From assembly GCA_052386675.1 (NCBI GenBank), contig JBQTJX010000002.1, positions 62,001 to 126,000 on the forward strand: 64,000 nt of DNA, given 5' to 3'. Below, one piece after another: positions 33,702 to 42,821 of this stretch. The notes beneath the pieces were generated by a model that was not told the origin of the DNA, did not search any database, and saw only the letters and a list, made by a program, of their open reading frames with translations. The position numbers and the translations under genes are program-made. The stretch's first letter is position 1; each line of letters opens with the position of its first letter. This DNA is from RBG-16-66-20 sp052386675 (GTDB lineage Bacteria; Pseudomonadota; Gammaproteobacteria; Burkholderiales; SG8-39).

Positions 33702-33741
33702 AGTATCAAATAAACACCGGAACCGCGCAAGGGGAACGACG

Positions 33742-34575
33742 CTAGGCGACGCGGGGGGGAGCCTTTTTCGGGTTGTAGCCGAGTTGCGCGGAGATGGCCT
33801 TGGCGGCCTCGCGCACCTGCTGGGCCTTGTCCTGGAGGGACTGCAGGGACAGGCGCCAGACCGCGCCGGAGATGCCCACCGCGCCGGCCACGCGCCCGGC
33901 AAAGTCATGCACCGGCACGGCGACGCAGCGGATGTCGGCGTCGAACTCGCCGTCGTCGTAGGCAATGCCCTTGCGGCGTGTCTCCTCGATCTCGCGCAGC
34001 AGCGCGTCGCGGTCGACGATGGTCTTGGGGGTGAACTTGCGCAGCGGTTGCGGGCCCAGGAACTGGCGCACCTGGGCGTCGTTCAGGGGCGCGAGCAGGA
34101 CCTTGCCCAGGGCCGTGGCGTGCGCCGGGCGCTGGCCGCCGCCGCGATCCACCATCTGCAGCATCCCGGAGCCGGCGGTGCGGGCGATGACCACGATCTC
34201 GTTGCCGGAGCGGATGGCGAAGTGCGCCGCCTCCCCGGTCTCCCCGGTCAGGGTCTCCAGCACGGGCGTGGCGAGCGCGAGGAAGGAGTTCTCCTCCAGC
34301 GCGCCGGCGGCCAGCGTGAACAGCTTGGATCCGATCCGGTAGCGCTTGGAATCGCGCACCTGGCCGACATAGCCCAGCTGCACCATGGTCTTCACCAGGT
34401 GGAAGGTGGTGCTGTTGTGCAACCCCACCGCCTTGGACAGGTCCGCCAGGTTGATGCCCTCGCGGTTGCGCGCCACCTCCTCGAGGATGGCGAAAGCGCG
34501 CTCCAGCGACTGGATGCCGCCGCGCTGCTCCTTCGCGGGTTCTTCGTCCTTGTCGTCTTTCTTTCTCGTCGCCAT
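33742..34575 (-). CDS. IclR-family transcriptional regulator, second copy
   Basis: This 277-residue regulator begins with a charged, lysine/glutamate-rich tail (MATRKKDDKDEEPAKEQ). A winged helix follows (NLADLSKAVGLHNSTTFHLV), then an IclR effector domain ending VSGAVWRLSLQSLQDKA-like. It lies between an upstream aldehyde dehydrogenase operon in the same direction and the ABC transporter operon. That position, with inverted repeats in the gap to the transporter, suggests it regulates one or both units. Confidence 0.93.
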   Translation of the reverse strand: MATRKKDDKDEEPAKEQRGGIQSLERAFAILEEVARNREGINLADLSKAVGLHNSTTFHLVKTMVQLGYVGQVRDSKRYRIGSKLFTLAAGALEENSFLALATPVLETLTGETGEAAHFAIRSGNEIVVIARTAGSGMLQMVDRGGGQRPAHATALGKVLLAPLNDAQVRQFLGPQPLRKFTPKTIVDRDALLREIEETRRKGIAYDDGEFDADIRCVAVPVHDFAGRVAGAVGISGAVWRLSLQSLQDKAQQVREAAKAISAQLGYNPKKAPPRVA

Positions 34576-34591
34576 GGCCGATTATAGGATC

Positions 34592-36010
34592 TCAGAGATT
34601 GAACACCACCAACCGCTCATCGGTCATGTCGCGGATGGCGTAGCGCGGCCCCTCGCGACCGATGCCGCTCGCCTTGATGCCGCCGTAGGCGAGCTGGTCG
34701 GTGCGCCAGGTGGAGGTGCCGTTGACGATCACGCCGCCCACGCGCAGCCGCCGGATGGCGTCGAAGGCGACCGGCAGCGATTTCGTGAATATCCCGGCGT
34801 GCAGGCCGTACTGCTCGGCGCTGACGCGCTCGAACAGCGGCTGCAACTCGTCGAAGGGCTGCACCGTCGCCACCGGGCCGAATATTTCCTCGCACACCAC
34901 CTTCATCGCCGGCCGCGTGTCGGCGAGCACCGTGGGCTCGTAGGCCGCGCCGTGGCGCTTGCCGCCGCACATCAGGCGCGCGCCCTGCGCCACCGCCTCC
35001 GCCACCCACTGCTCCACGCGCCTGGCCGCGTTCTCGTCGATCAGGGTGCCGACGTCGGTCTTCGGATCGAGCGGGTCGCCCAGCTTCAGCAGCTTCACCT
35101 TCGGCACCATGCGGCCGAGGAAGTCCTCGTACACGCCGCGCTGGACGTAGATGTTCTGCACCGAGATGCAGCTTTGCCCCGCGAGGCGCATGGAGTTGCG
35201 CGCGCACAGCGCCGCGGCCTCCTCCAGGTCCGCATCCGCGCAGACGATGGTGGTGCCGTTGCCGCCCAGTTCCAGCGCGACGCGGCGCAGGCCGCTCGCG
35301 GCCTTGATCTCGGCGCCGACGCGGCTTGAGCCGGTGAAGGTGATGAAATCCACGCGCGGGTCGCGCACCAGCGCGGGGCCCACCGCGTTGCCGTAGAGAA
35401 CGTTGACGAAGCCGGCGGGGGCGCCGGCGTCGGCGAACAGCTCCGCCAGCTTGCTCACCACCCAGGGCGCCTGGGGCGGCGCTTTCAGCACGATGGTGTT
35501 CCCGGCGGCGATCGCCGGCGCGAATTTGTGGCAGGCGAGGTTGAACGGCGCGTTGAACGGCGTGATGCCGGCCACCACGCCGACGGGAAAGCGCAGCAGG
35601 AGCGCCAGCTTGCCCGCGCCCATCGCGCTGCCCTCCAGGGGCACCTGCTCGCCCTCGATGCGGATCGCCTCCTCGGCCGACAGGTTGACCGTGTCCTGCG
35701 AGCGGATCACCTCGGCGCGCGCGTCGCCGATCGCCTTGCCCGTCTCCCGCGACATGACCTCGGCGATGCCGTCGGCGCGTTCCACGAGCAGCTTCGCCAC
35801 CCGTCGCAGCAGGGCCGCGCGTTCATAGCCCGGCATGGCCGCGGCCTTCGCCTTGGCAGCGGTCGCGGCGGCCAGCGCGTCGTCCAGGTCCTGCGGCGTG
35901 GATTCCGGCACCCGCGCGATGACCTCGTTGCGGTAGGGATCGCGCAAGTCATAAGTGCTCGCGCCCTCGCGCCACTCGCCGCCGATCAGCATTCTCACCG
36001 TCGCGACCAT
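34592..36010 (-). CDS. NAD(P)-dependent aldehyde dehydrogenase
   Basis: This 472-residue enzyme has the general base in LELGGNG, the catalytic cysteine in RLAGQSCISVQ, cofactor-site FITFTGSSRVGAEI and the C-terminal EEIFGPVATV. It oxidises an aldehyde to an acid or CoA-independent product. The closest look is to the phosphonoacetaldehyde, glyceraldehyde-3-phosphate or lactaldehyde branch, but assignment is uncertain. Six bases separate it from the cupin gene. A decarboxylating ThDP enzyme encoded just upstream could produce the aldehyde. Confidence 0.93.
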   Translation of the reverse strand: MVATVRMLIGGEWREGASTYDLRDPYRNEVIARVPESTPQDLDDALAAATAAKAKAAAMPGYERAALLRRVAKLLVERADGIAEVMSRETGKAIGDARAEVIRSQDTVNLSAEEAIRIEGEQVPLEGSAMGAGKLALLLRFPVGVVAGITPFNAPFNLACHKFAPAIAAGNTIVLKAPPQAPWVVSKLAELFADAGAPAGFVNVLYGNAVGPALVRDPRVDFITFTGSSRVGAEIKAASGLRRVALELGGNGTTIVCADADLEEAAALCARNSMRLAGQSCISVQNIYVQRGVYEDFLGRMVPKVKLLKLGDPLDPKTDVGTLIDENAARRVEQWVAEAVAQGARLMCGGKRHGAAYEPTVLADTRPAMKVVCEEIFGPVATVQPFDELQPLFERVSAEQYGLHAGIFTKSLPVAFDAIRRLRVGGVIVNGTSTWRTDQLAYGGIKASGIGREGPRYAIRDMTDERLVVFNL

Positions 36011-36016
36011 GGCGGG

Positions 36017-36406
36017 CTACTTGTCCTCGACGGGCGTGGTGACGACGATGAAGGTGAGGTCGCTGATGCCGTCGTTGCGGATGGAGTGCCTGATGCCGGG
36101 CGGCAGGAAAATGACGTCGTGCTTGCGGACGATCTGGCGCCTGCCTTCGATCTCCATCGAGCCCTCGCCTTCCAGCACGTGGTAGATCTGCTCCTGCACC
36201 TTGTGGCTGTGGGTTTCCACGTAGGCCATGGGCTGGTAGGTGGAGATGCGGTAGTCCACCAGCTTCGAGCCGGCGGTTTCCGGCCGCACCAGCGGCTTGG
36301 ACAACGCGCCGCCGAAATGTCCCGGGTACTGCTGCCAGGGCGTCTCGACCACGTTGCGGATGGACGCGCGGGCCTTGTTTTTGTTCGCGTTCTTCTTCAT
36401 GTCCAT
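36017..36406 (-). CDS. Single-domain cupin protein
   Basis: This 129-residue protein has a full cupin metal motif: HSH in YVETHSHKVQEQ, the glutamate/glutamine of that strand and the last histidine in LPPGIRHSIRNDG. The lysine-rich N-terminus (MDMKKNANKNK) is probably disordered. The ATG at 36406 overlaps the ThDP enzyme stop by one base (TAATG); 36400 is an alternative. It may be a small isomerase, dioxygenase or sensing protein for the operon's substrate. Confidence 0.86.
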   Translation of the reverse strand: MDMKKNANKNKARASIRNVVETPWQQYPGHFGGALSKPLVRPETAGSKLVDYRISTYQPMAYVETHSHKVQEQIYHVLEGEGSMEIEGRRQIVRKHDVIFLPPGIRHSIRNDGISDLTFIVVTTPVEDK

Positions 36407-38247
36407 TACCTCACGATTTTCTTGCCGAAGACGGGTTCCAGGTGCGGGATGGGCGGCAGCGCCCAGGCGCCGGTTCCCGGCGGCCGGATGTTGGCGTCCA
36501 CGTGCACGTCGATCAGGCAGGGCTTGTTCAACGCCACCGCGTGCGCCAGGGCGCCCTTGAAGTCCTGCGACTTCGTGACGGTGAGGCCCTCCACGCCCGC
36601 GGCGCGCGCCCAGGCGGCGAAATCCGGGTTGTAGGGCTTGCGATCGGGCCCGTGGTAGAAGCCGGTGCCGTGCTCGCGGCCGCCGAAGTAGGCGTACTGC
36701 AGATCGCGGATGGCGCCCCAGGCGAAGTTGTTCCACACCACCCACACCGCGGGGATGTCGTACTCCACCGCGGTGCACAGCACGTGCGACACCATGGTGA
36801 AGCCGCCATCGCCGCAGATGGACACGCAGGGCTTGTCCGGCGCGGCGAGCTTGGCCCCGAGGATCGCGCTGGGCCCGAAGCCCATGCCGGAATAGCCCCA
36901 GGTGTTCAGCATGGTCTGCGGCCGGCGCGCTTCCCAGAACTGCATGAACCAGTTGTGGTGGATGCCGGAATCCAGCGAAATGATGGCGTCGTCGGGCAGC
37001 ACCTCGCGGCAGTCGGCGACGATGCGCTCGGGGCGGATGGGCGAGGAATGCAGGCCGAAGTTCGGGCGGATGTACGCCTCCCACTCCGCGCGCCAGCCGT
37101 TGATCATCGCGTGCCATTCAGGAAAACCCGTCGCGAACTGGTTTGCACCTTCGATCCTGCGATTCGCGGCGTCCGCCAGCAACTGGCGCAGGAAGGTGCG
37201 CGCATCCGCGAGGATGCCCAGGTCCGGCGCGTAGTTGCGGCCGATCTCGGAATGGTCCACGTCCACGTGCACCAGCTTCGAGGCCGGGATGTTCCAGGAG
37301 TAGCCCGGCATCCACGAGGACGACGAGCGGTCGTCGAAGCGCGCGCCGATGGCGATGATCAAGTCGGCGTGCCGTCCCGCCTGGTTGGCCGGGTAGGCGC
37401 CGTTGCGGCCGATGAAGCCGAGCGACATCGGGTCGCGCATGTCCAGGCAGCCCATGCCGTTGGGCGAACTGATGACCGGGATGCGGTATTTCGTCGCCAG
37501 CTCCGTGAGTTCCTTGCCCGCCTCCGACAGCGTGACGCCGTGTCCGATGAAGATCACCGGGCGCCGCGATACCTGCAGCATGTCGAGCACCGACTTGATG
37601 TCGTCGGGCGAAGCGCCGCTGCGGCGCTTGTCGAATCCGTCCCAGGCGGGTTCGAGGGGCACCTCGGCCTCTTCCTGGAACAGGTTGAACGGAATGTCCA
37701 GGTTCACCGGGCCGGGGCGGCCGCTGGTCATGGTGGTCACCGCCTGGCGCAGCGCCAGCGGCAGCATGTCCACGCGCGTGGGCTGGAAGCTGCGCTTCAC
37801 CACTGGCCGGATGACATTGGGAAAATCGGCCTGGTTGTGGCGGTTCAGTTCCTGGAACGGGCCGCGGTTGAACTGTGAGGTGGGCACGTTGGCGGTGATC
37901 GCCAGCAGCGCCGAGGAATCGGTCTGCGCAACAGCGAGCGCCATGATGAGGTTCGCGGAGCCCGGCCCAGTGGAGGTCAGCGTCGCCACCGGCTTGTGCT
38001 TGACGCGGAAGTAGCCGTCGGCCATGTGCGCCGCGGTCTGCTCGTGGCGTGGCGAGATGAGCGTGATCTTGTCGCGCGCCTCGTAAAGCGGATCGAGCAG
38101 GCCGACGTTGCCATGGCCGCAGATGCCGAACACGTAGGGAATTTTCTCGTTGACGAGAAACTCCGTGATCAGCTCGCCGCCCTTCTTCGTCACGGTCTTG
38201 CCGGCGGCCGCGGCCTGCGGCAAGCCTTTTTCCGTCGGTTTGTTCAT
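36406..38247 (-). CDS. Thiamine-diphosphate-dependent enzyme, acetolactate synthase-like
   Basis: This 613-residue enzyme has the ThDP-activating glutamate in SPRHEQTAAHMADGYF and a cofactor motif beginning GDGGFTM and closing with VVWNNFAWG, separated as usual. The central FAD/ADP-like domain is present (IGHGVTLSEAGKELTELATK). Family members decarboxylate 2-oxo acids and either release an aldehyde or condense it. The adjacent aldehyde dehydrogenase supports aldehyde release (inference). The start overlaps the flavoprotein stop by four bases. It is longer than most acetolactate synthases, and no small regulatory subunit is encoded nearby. Confidence 0.92.
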   Translation of the reverse strand: MNKPTEKGLPQAAAAGKTVTKKGGELITEFLVNEKIPYVFGICGHGNVGLLDPLYEARDKITLISPRHEQTAAHMADGYFRVKHKPVATLTSTGPGSANLIMALAVAQTDSSALLAITANVPTSQFNRGPFQELNRHNQADFPNVIRPVVKRSFQPTRVDMLPLALRQAVTTMTSGRPGPVNLDIPFNLFQEEAEVPLEPAWDGFDKRRSGASPDDIKSVLDMLQVSRRPVIFIGHGVTLSEAGKELTELATKYRIPVISSPNGMGCLDMRDPMSLGFIGRNGAYPANQAGRHADLIIAIGARFDDRSSSSWMPGYSWNIPASKLVHVDVDHSEIGRNYAPDLGILADARTFLRQLLADAANRRIEGANQFATGFPEWHAMINGWRAEWEAYIRPNFGLHSSPIRPERIVADCREVLPDDAIISLDSGIHHNWFMQFWEARRPQTMLNTWGYSGMGFGPSAILGAKLAAPDKPCVSICGDGGFTMVSHVLCTAVEYDIPAVWVVWNNFAWGAIRDLQYAYFGGREHGTGFYHGPDRKPYNPDFAAWARAAGVEGLTVTKSQDFKGALAHAVALNKPCLIDVHVDANIRPPGTGAWALPPIPHLEPVFGKKIVR

Positions 38248-39938
38248 GCCACTCTCCTTTGTGTCGCTTGTCCCGATGCCCGTACCGCGTGCAGCGCGGC
38301 AAGATAGCCAAAAGTCATTCCGGGGCCGAGCTGCGCGCCCGCCCCGGGGTACTCGCCGCCCATCGGCGAGTGCATGTCGTTGCCCACCGCGTACAGGCCG
38401 GGGATGGGCATGCCGGAGCCATTGCAGACCTGCGCCTCGGCGGTGGTGCGCAAGCCCAGGCTGGTGCCGAGCGGCGTCGGCTCGACCCGCACGGCGTAGA
38501 ACGGCGCCTGCCCGATCGGCCCGAGGCAGGGATTCGGGCGGTGCTCCGGATCGCCGTTGCCCAGGTCATAGGCATTGCCGCCCTTGCCAAAATCGGCGTC
38601 CTTGCCCTCGCGCGCGAATTCGTTGTGGCGGCGGACCGTGTCCGCGAGGCCGCCGGCATCGACATCGATGGCGGCGGCCAGCTCCGCGATGCTCCCTGCG
38701 CGCTTCAGGTAGCCCGAATCGACGAATCGCGCCGGCCGCAGAGTCATCGGCAGCACCATGCCCAGACCATAGCGCCACAGGAAGCGCTTGTCGCAGACCA
38801 GCCACGCGGGCACGTTGCCGGTCCGGTACATGGCGCGCGTGAACTCGTGGTAGGACGCCGCTTCGTCGGTGAAGCGCCGGCCGTCGGCGCCGATGGCGAC
38901 CAGCCCGGGCTTGGCGCGATCGAGCACGATGTGCGGATACACGGCGGTGCTGCCATCGGCGCGCATTGCCACCGAGCCGGGGAACCACAGCGCGTTGTCC
39001 TCGCCGGGACGGCCCAGCGCCCCGCCCGCCTCAAGGCCCAGGCGCAGCGTGTCGCCGACGCAGCCCTCGTAGGCCGCGGTATGGCGCGCGACCGGCTGGC
39101 GGAAATGCTTCTCGCGCAAGGCCTCGCCCGCGGGAAAGCCGCCGCCGGCGAGCACCACGCCGCGCCGGGCGCCGATCCGAAGTTCCTTGCCGCCGCGGTG
39201 CGCCACCACGCCGCTGACGCTGTCGCGCCCGGTCAGGCGCGTGGTGCGGGTCTCGGTCCACACCTGCACCTTGCGCTCGAGCAACGCATGGAACAACCGC
39301 GCCACCAGCGCGTTGCCCAGCACGAGGCGCGTGCCGCGCGCATGACGCAGGCGGTCGGCGAGGTAGCGCAAGGTCAACCGGGCGCCGAGCAGCGTGCCAT
39401 CGAGCGATCGTCCCGCGCGCAGCAGGCGCGCAGCCTCGCCGCGCGTCACCATCATGCCGCCGCACAGCATCAGTTCCGGCAGCGGCCAGCCGAGCCGGGC
39501 GAACTCGGCGCCCAGCAACCGGCCGTCGAACGCCGGCGGTTCCAGCGGCCGCGCGCCGGATGCCGCGCCGGGGAGCTCCTGCCTGTAGTCCGGATGCGAC
39601 GGATAGGGCTTGAAGATGAAGCCGGCCTGCCGCTCGAGGCAGTCGATCATTGCCGGCCCGGCGGCGAGAAAAGCCTGGCGCAGCGCGCGCTCGCCCTTGT
39701 CGCCCACCAGCGCGTCGAGATAGCGTGCGGCTTCGGCATCGCGCGGGATCCACAGCGTGCCGGATGAGCGCGCGCTGGTGCCGCCGACGAAACGCGTGGA
39801 TTCCAGCACGAGGACGCGCGCGCCCTCCATGGCCGCCACCAGCGCGGCAGTCATCCCCGAAGCCCCGGAGCCCAGCACGACGAGGTCGAACTCGGCATCG
39901 AAGTCCACCGTGTCAGAATGCGGCGTCATCTGCGACAT
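38244..39938 (-). CDS. FAD-dependent dehydrogenase, 3-ketosteroid-delta1-dehydrogenase-like
   Basis: This 564-residue flavoprotein has the FAD site LVVLGSGASGMTAALVAAM, then GGTSARSSGTLWIP, and a C-terminal YPGAGAQLGPGMTFG. This is the KstD/FRD branch, which removes hydrogens next to a ketone or carboxylate. It is the first gene of the minus-strand operon that continues with the ThDP enzyme, cupin, aldehyde dehydrogenase and IclR. Its ATG at 39938 is only 11 bases from the divergent TTG at 39950; an in-frame ATG at 39929 is possible. The steroid substrate is not implied by anything else in the window. Confidence 0.9.
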   Translation of the reverse strand: MSQMTPHSDTVDFDAEFDLVVLGSGASGMTAALVAAMEGARVLVLESTRFVGGTSARSSGTLWIPRDAEAARYLDALVGDKGERALRQAFLAAGPAMIDCLERQAGFIFKPYPSHPDYRQELPGAASGARPLEPPAFDGRLLGAEFARLGWPLPELMLCGGMMVTRGEAARLLRAGRSLDGTLLGARLTLRYLADRLRHARGTRLVLGNALVARLFHALLERKVQVWTETRTTRLTGRDSVSGVVAHRGGKELRIGARRGVVLAGGGFPAGEALREKHFRQPVARHTAAYEGCVGDTLRLGLEAGGALGRPGEDNALWFPGSVAMRADGSTAVYPHIVLDRAKPGLVAIGADGRRFTDEAASYHEFTRAMYRTGNVPAWLVCDKRFLWRYGLGMVLPMTLRPARFVDSGYLKRAGSIAELAAAIDVDAGGLADTVRRHNEFAREGKDADFGKGGNAYDLGNGDPEHRPNPCLGPIGQAPFYAVRVEPTPLGTSLGLRTTAEAQVCNGSGMPIPGLYAVGNDMHSPMGGEYPGAGAQLGPGMTFGYLAALHAVRASGQATQRRVA

Positions 39939-39949
39939 TGTGAGCGAAA

Positions 39950-40795
39950 TTGGCCCAACCCTACGGCGTCAACAGCTTCTCCTACATGTGGACGCACTCG
40001 GCGTCCGACTGCGTGCCGCACCTGGCGCGCATGGGCTTCGACGAGTTCGAGCTCATGACCATGCCCGGCCACCTGTGGCCCGATGATCTCGACGCCGGCG
40101 CGCGCCGCGCCCTGCGCGCGCGCTTCGACGACCTCGGCGTGCGCGTGCGATCCCTCAACCACACCGGCCTGGACCAGAACCTGTGCAGCGCCCTGCCCGA
40201 GGTGCGCGCCTATACCCTGGCGCTGTTCCGCAAGCTCATCGCACTGGCGCGCGACCTGGGCGCGGCGAACGTCATCGTCGTGCCCGGGCGCCTCAATCCG
40301 CTGCTGCCCGCCCCCGGCCCGCGCCACACGGACTGGCTCTACGAATCCCTGCGCCAGCTCGAGCCCGCCGCTAGGGATAGCGGCGTGGTTCTGGCGCTGG
40401 AGAACATCCCGATCGCGCCCATCCCGAAGGTGGAAGACCTGATCGCCATGCTGCGGCGGCTCGATAGCCCCGCATTTCGCATCTGCTACGACGTGGCCAA
40501 CGGCCACTTCGCGAAGGAAGACCCCGCTGCCGGACTGAAGGCCGCCGCGCCGTGGCTGGACGTGGTTCATCTGTCCGACACCACGCAGCGCGCCTGGCGG
40601 CATGACGTCCCTGGCGACGGCGACATCGATTTCGGCGCGGTGCTCAGGGCGCTCGCGGCCACCGGCCACGCGCGCAAGGCGCTGATCGAGCTCACCGTCG
40701 CGGATCCGGATGCGGGCCTGAAGTCCACGCTCGCCACGCTTCAACGCTGCGCTTCCATGACCGCGCCCCACGACGGGAGTTCGCGCGCCTCGTAG
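39950..40795 (+). CDS. Sugar phosphate isomerase/epimerase-like TIM-barrel protein
   Basis: This 281-residue xylose-isomerase-like TIM barrel shows metal and substrate ligands: Glu in LALENIPIAP, Asp in CYDVANGHFAKED, His in VVHLSDTTQRAWRH and Glu in ALIELTV. Relatives include hydroxypyruvate isomerase, myo-inosose dehydratase and epimerases. The TTG at 39950 is the only upstream start since TGA lies nine bases before. It overlaps the convergent binding protein by 55 bases at the 3' ends. The substrate is unknown. Confidence 0.82.
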   Translation: MAQPYGVNSFSYMWTHSASDCVPHLARMGFDEFELMTMPGHLWPDDLDAGARRALRARFDDLGVRVRSLNHTGLDQNLCSALPEVRAYTLALFRKLIALARDLGAANVIVVPGRLNPLLPAPGPRHTDWLYESLRQLEPAARDSGVVLALENIPIAPIPKVEDLIAMLRRLDSPAFRICYDVANGHFAKEDPAAGLKAAAPWLDVVHLSDTTQRAWRHDVPGDGDIDFGAVLRALAATGHARKALIELTVADPDAGLKSTLATLQRCASMTAPHDGSSRAS

Positions 40796-41643
40796 GGCTT
40801 GTCCCAGGCCGCGCAGTTCGACCGGTCCACGACCTGCACCGGCAGCGCGATGCGCGGCGCAATGGTCTCGCCTCGAAGGTGCCGCACCGCGGCCTCGGTC
40901 GCGATGCAGGCCATCTTCATGGCGTCGAAATCCACCGTCGCGAGCATCCGCCCGGACTTGATCGCCGCGATCGCCTCGGGGACGGCATTGACCCCGACCA
41001 CGAGCGGCAGCGGCTCGCGCGCCCCCAGCGCATCGAGCGCGCCCAGCGCCATGCTGTCGTTGGCCGCGATCACGGCATCGAACTGCAACTCTTTCGCGAG
41101 CAGCGCGGCCACTGCCGCGCAAGCGATGTCGCGCTGGTAGTCGCCGCGAACGGAAGCGGCCACCGCCAGCCCGGGATACTCCGCGAGCGCCGACTGGATT
41201 CCCTGCAATCGCGGCAGCGAAGTGCTGGAACCCGGAATCCCTTCCAGGATGATCACGCGCCCCTTGCGGCCCAGCTTTCCGGCGACATGGCGCGTGATCT
41301 CGGCCGCCAGTTCCCGGTCGTCCGAGCACACCCAGCTCACGCGCTCGCCGACGGTGACGGGAGAGATCAGGCTCACGATCGGGATGCCCGCAGCCTGGAT
41401 CTTCCGGATCGAGTCATTGATCGCGGATTCGTGCACCGGCACGAACACCATCGCGTGCGGCCGGTCGGCGATCGCCTGGTCGATGAGCGCGACCTGCTGC
41501 GCGACGTCGTCCGGCTTCTCCGGGACATAGTGCCGCGTGCTGGCGCCCAGGCTGGCGGCGACGCGGTCGGCGCCCAGGCGGGCGCCCGCATAGGCCGGGT
41601 TGCTGCGGTTCTTGGTAAAAACCGCTATGCGAAATGTTTTCAT
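40741..41643 (-). CDS. Periplasmic-binding-protein-like sugar sensor lacking a signal peptide
   Basis: This 300-residue type I periplasmic-binding fold protein resembles sugar ABC receptors and LacI effector domains (FRIAVFTKNRSNPAYAGAR, PVHESAIND, NDSMALGALDALG, STVDFDA-like ATVDFDAMKM). The chosen ATG at 41643 starts MKTFRIAV, with no hydrophobic export signal and no helix-turn-helix upstream. It could be a cytoplasmic sensor or enzyme, or have lost its leader. No sugar permease or ATPase gene is nearby. A divergent Bug receptor shares the promoter gap. Confidence 0.8.
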   Translation of the reverse strand: MKTFRIAVFTKNRSNPAYAGARLGADRVAASLGASTRHYVPEKPDDVAQQVALIDQAIADRPHAMVFVPVHESAINDSIRKIQAAGIPIVSLISPVTVGERVSWVCSDDRELAAEITRHVAGKLGRKGRVIILEGIPGSSTSLPRLQGIQSALAEYPGLAVAASVRGDYQRDIACAAVAALLAKELQFDAVIAANDSMALGALDALGAREPLPLVVGVNAVPEAIAAIKSGRMLATVDFDAMKMACIATEAAVRHLRGETIAPRIALPVQVVDRSNCAAWDKPYEARELPSWGAVMEAQR

Positions 41644-41652
41644 ATGGTCAAA

Positions 41653-41664
41653 TATGAATTCATA
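41653..41664. promoter_or_regulatory. 12-bp palindrome in the divergent gap
   Basis: TATGAATTCATA is a perfect palindrome between the divergent starts at 41643 and 41699. The surrounding 50 bases are AT-rich, as for a promoter or operator. The AT content alone could produce it by chance, so an operator is only a possibility. Confidence 0.35.
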
Positions 41665-41698
41665 ATAGCAAATCATGCCCATCCAGGAGGGATCCAAA

Positions 41699-42655
41699 AT
41701 GCGCCTTCGCGCCCTGCTGTGCCTCGTCCTCGTCCTGCCTTGCGCCGCTATCGCGCAGTCGGCCTATCCCAGCCGCGCCGTGCGCTTCGTCGTGCCCTAC
41801 CCGGCCGGCGGGCCCGCCGATGTCGTCGCACGCGCCATTTCACCCGGAATGGCCGCGGCGCTCGGCCAGCCGGTGGTGGTGGAGAACAAGGGCGGCGCAG
41901 GCGGCCACATCGCGGCCTCCGAGGTCGCGCGCGGCGCGCCCGACGGCCACGCCATCGTGCTGACCACCATCGCGCACAACGCGGCGCAGTCCATGTACAA
42001 CAACCTGAACTACGACCCGGCGAAGGACCTGCGCGCGGTGGTGCTGCTCGCCGAGAGCGCCAGCGTGCTCGTGGTGCATCCGTCGGTGCCGGTGAAATCC
42101 GTCGCCGAGCTGGTCGCGCTGGCCAAGGCGCAGCCCGGCAAACTGACCTATGGTTCCGCCGGAATGGGCTCCGCGCTGCACATGGCGGGCGAACTGTTCA
42201 AGATGCTGAGCGGCACCGACCTCACCCATGTCCCCTACAAGGGCGGCGCGCCAGCAATCGCCGACCTGCTGGGCGGCCAGATCCAGGTCATGTTCGACAC
42301 CATCCCGACCGCGCTGCCGCATATCAAGGCGGGCAAGCTGCGCCCGCTCGGGGTGACCACCACCGGGCGCACGCCCAGCATGCCGGACATGGCGCCCATC
42401 GCGGAAACCGTCCCGGGCTACGCTTCGGTGCCCTGGTACACCATGTCGATCCACTCCGGCGCGCCCGAGGCGGCGGTACGCAGGCTGAACGAAGTGGCGA
42501 ACGCGGTGCTCAAGCTGCCGGAACTCGCGCCGCGCTGGCAGGCGCTGGGCCTGACGCCGCTGGGCGGCACGCCCGAGGTCGCGGCGCAGCGCAACCTCGT
42601 TGAAGAAAAGCGCTGGTCGCAGGTGATCAGGGCGGCGGGGATCAAGGCGCAATAG
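41699..42655 (+). CDS. Bug-family tripartite tricarboxylate transporter receptor
   Basis: This 318-residue receptor has a signal peptide (MRLRALLCLVLVLPCAAIAQS), then AVRFVVPYPAGGPADVVARA, NKGGAGGHIAASEVARGAPDGH and HVPYKGGAPAIADLLGGQ. The ATG at 41699 follows AGGAGGGATCC at good spacing; an upstream in-frame ATG at 41675 is less likely. It is the fourth Bug receptor of the window and stands alone on the plus strand after a signal-less binding protein. No TctAB genes are present. Confidence 0.94.
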   Translation: MRLRALLCLVLVLPCAAIAQSAYPSRAVRFVVPYPAGGPADVVARAISPGMAAALGQPVVVENKGGAGGHIAASEVARGAPDGHAIVLTTIAHNAAQSMYNNLNYDPAKDLRAVVLLAESASVLVVHPSVPVKSVAELVALAKAQPGKLTYGSAGMGSALHMAGELFKMLSGTDLTHVPYKGGAPAIADLLGGQIQVMFDTIPTALPHIKAGKLRPLGVTTTGRTPSMPDMAPIAETVPGYASVPWYTMSIHSGAPEAAVRRLNEVANAVLKLPELAPRWQALGLTPLGGTPEVAAQRNLVEEKRWSQVIRAAGIKAQ

Positions 42656-42821
42656 CGCTTCGGTCGCGCCAACACGTTGTCCCGAAAGAAGATCTCCGGT
42701 AGTCCGACGCGCCAGCCTCATGTTTTCGTGACAGAAGCCGAAACAGGGTGGAAGCGGCACTTGGAGCCAGTCCTGGCGGTCCGGGTCCGCGCACAGTCGC
42801 CACAACAACGAAGCGGACGGA

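Noticed and set aside
38244..39938. Steroid degradation locus based on the KstD-like flavoprotein
   Set aside because: No ring-cleavage, Mce or other steroid genes are nearby; the family is broad.
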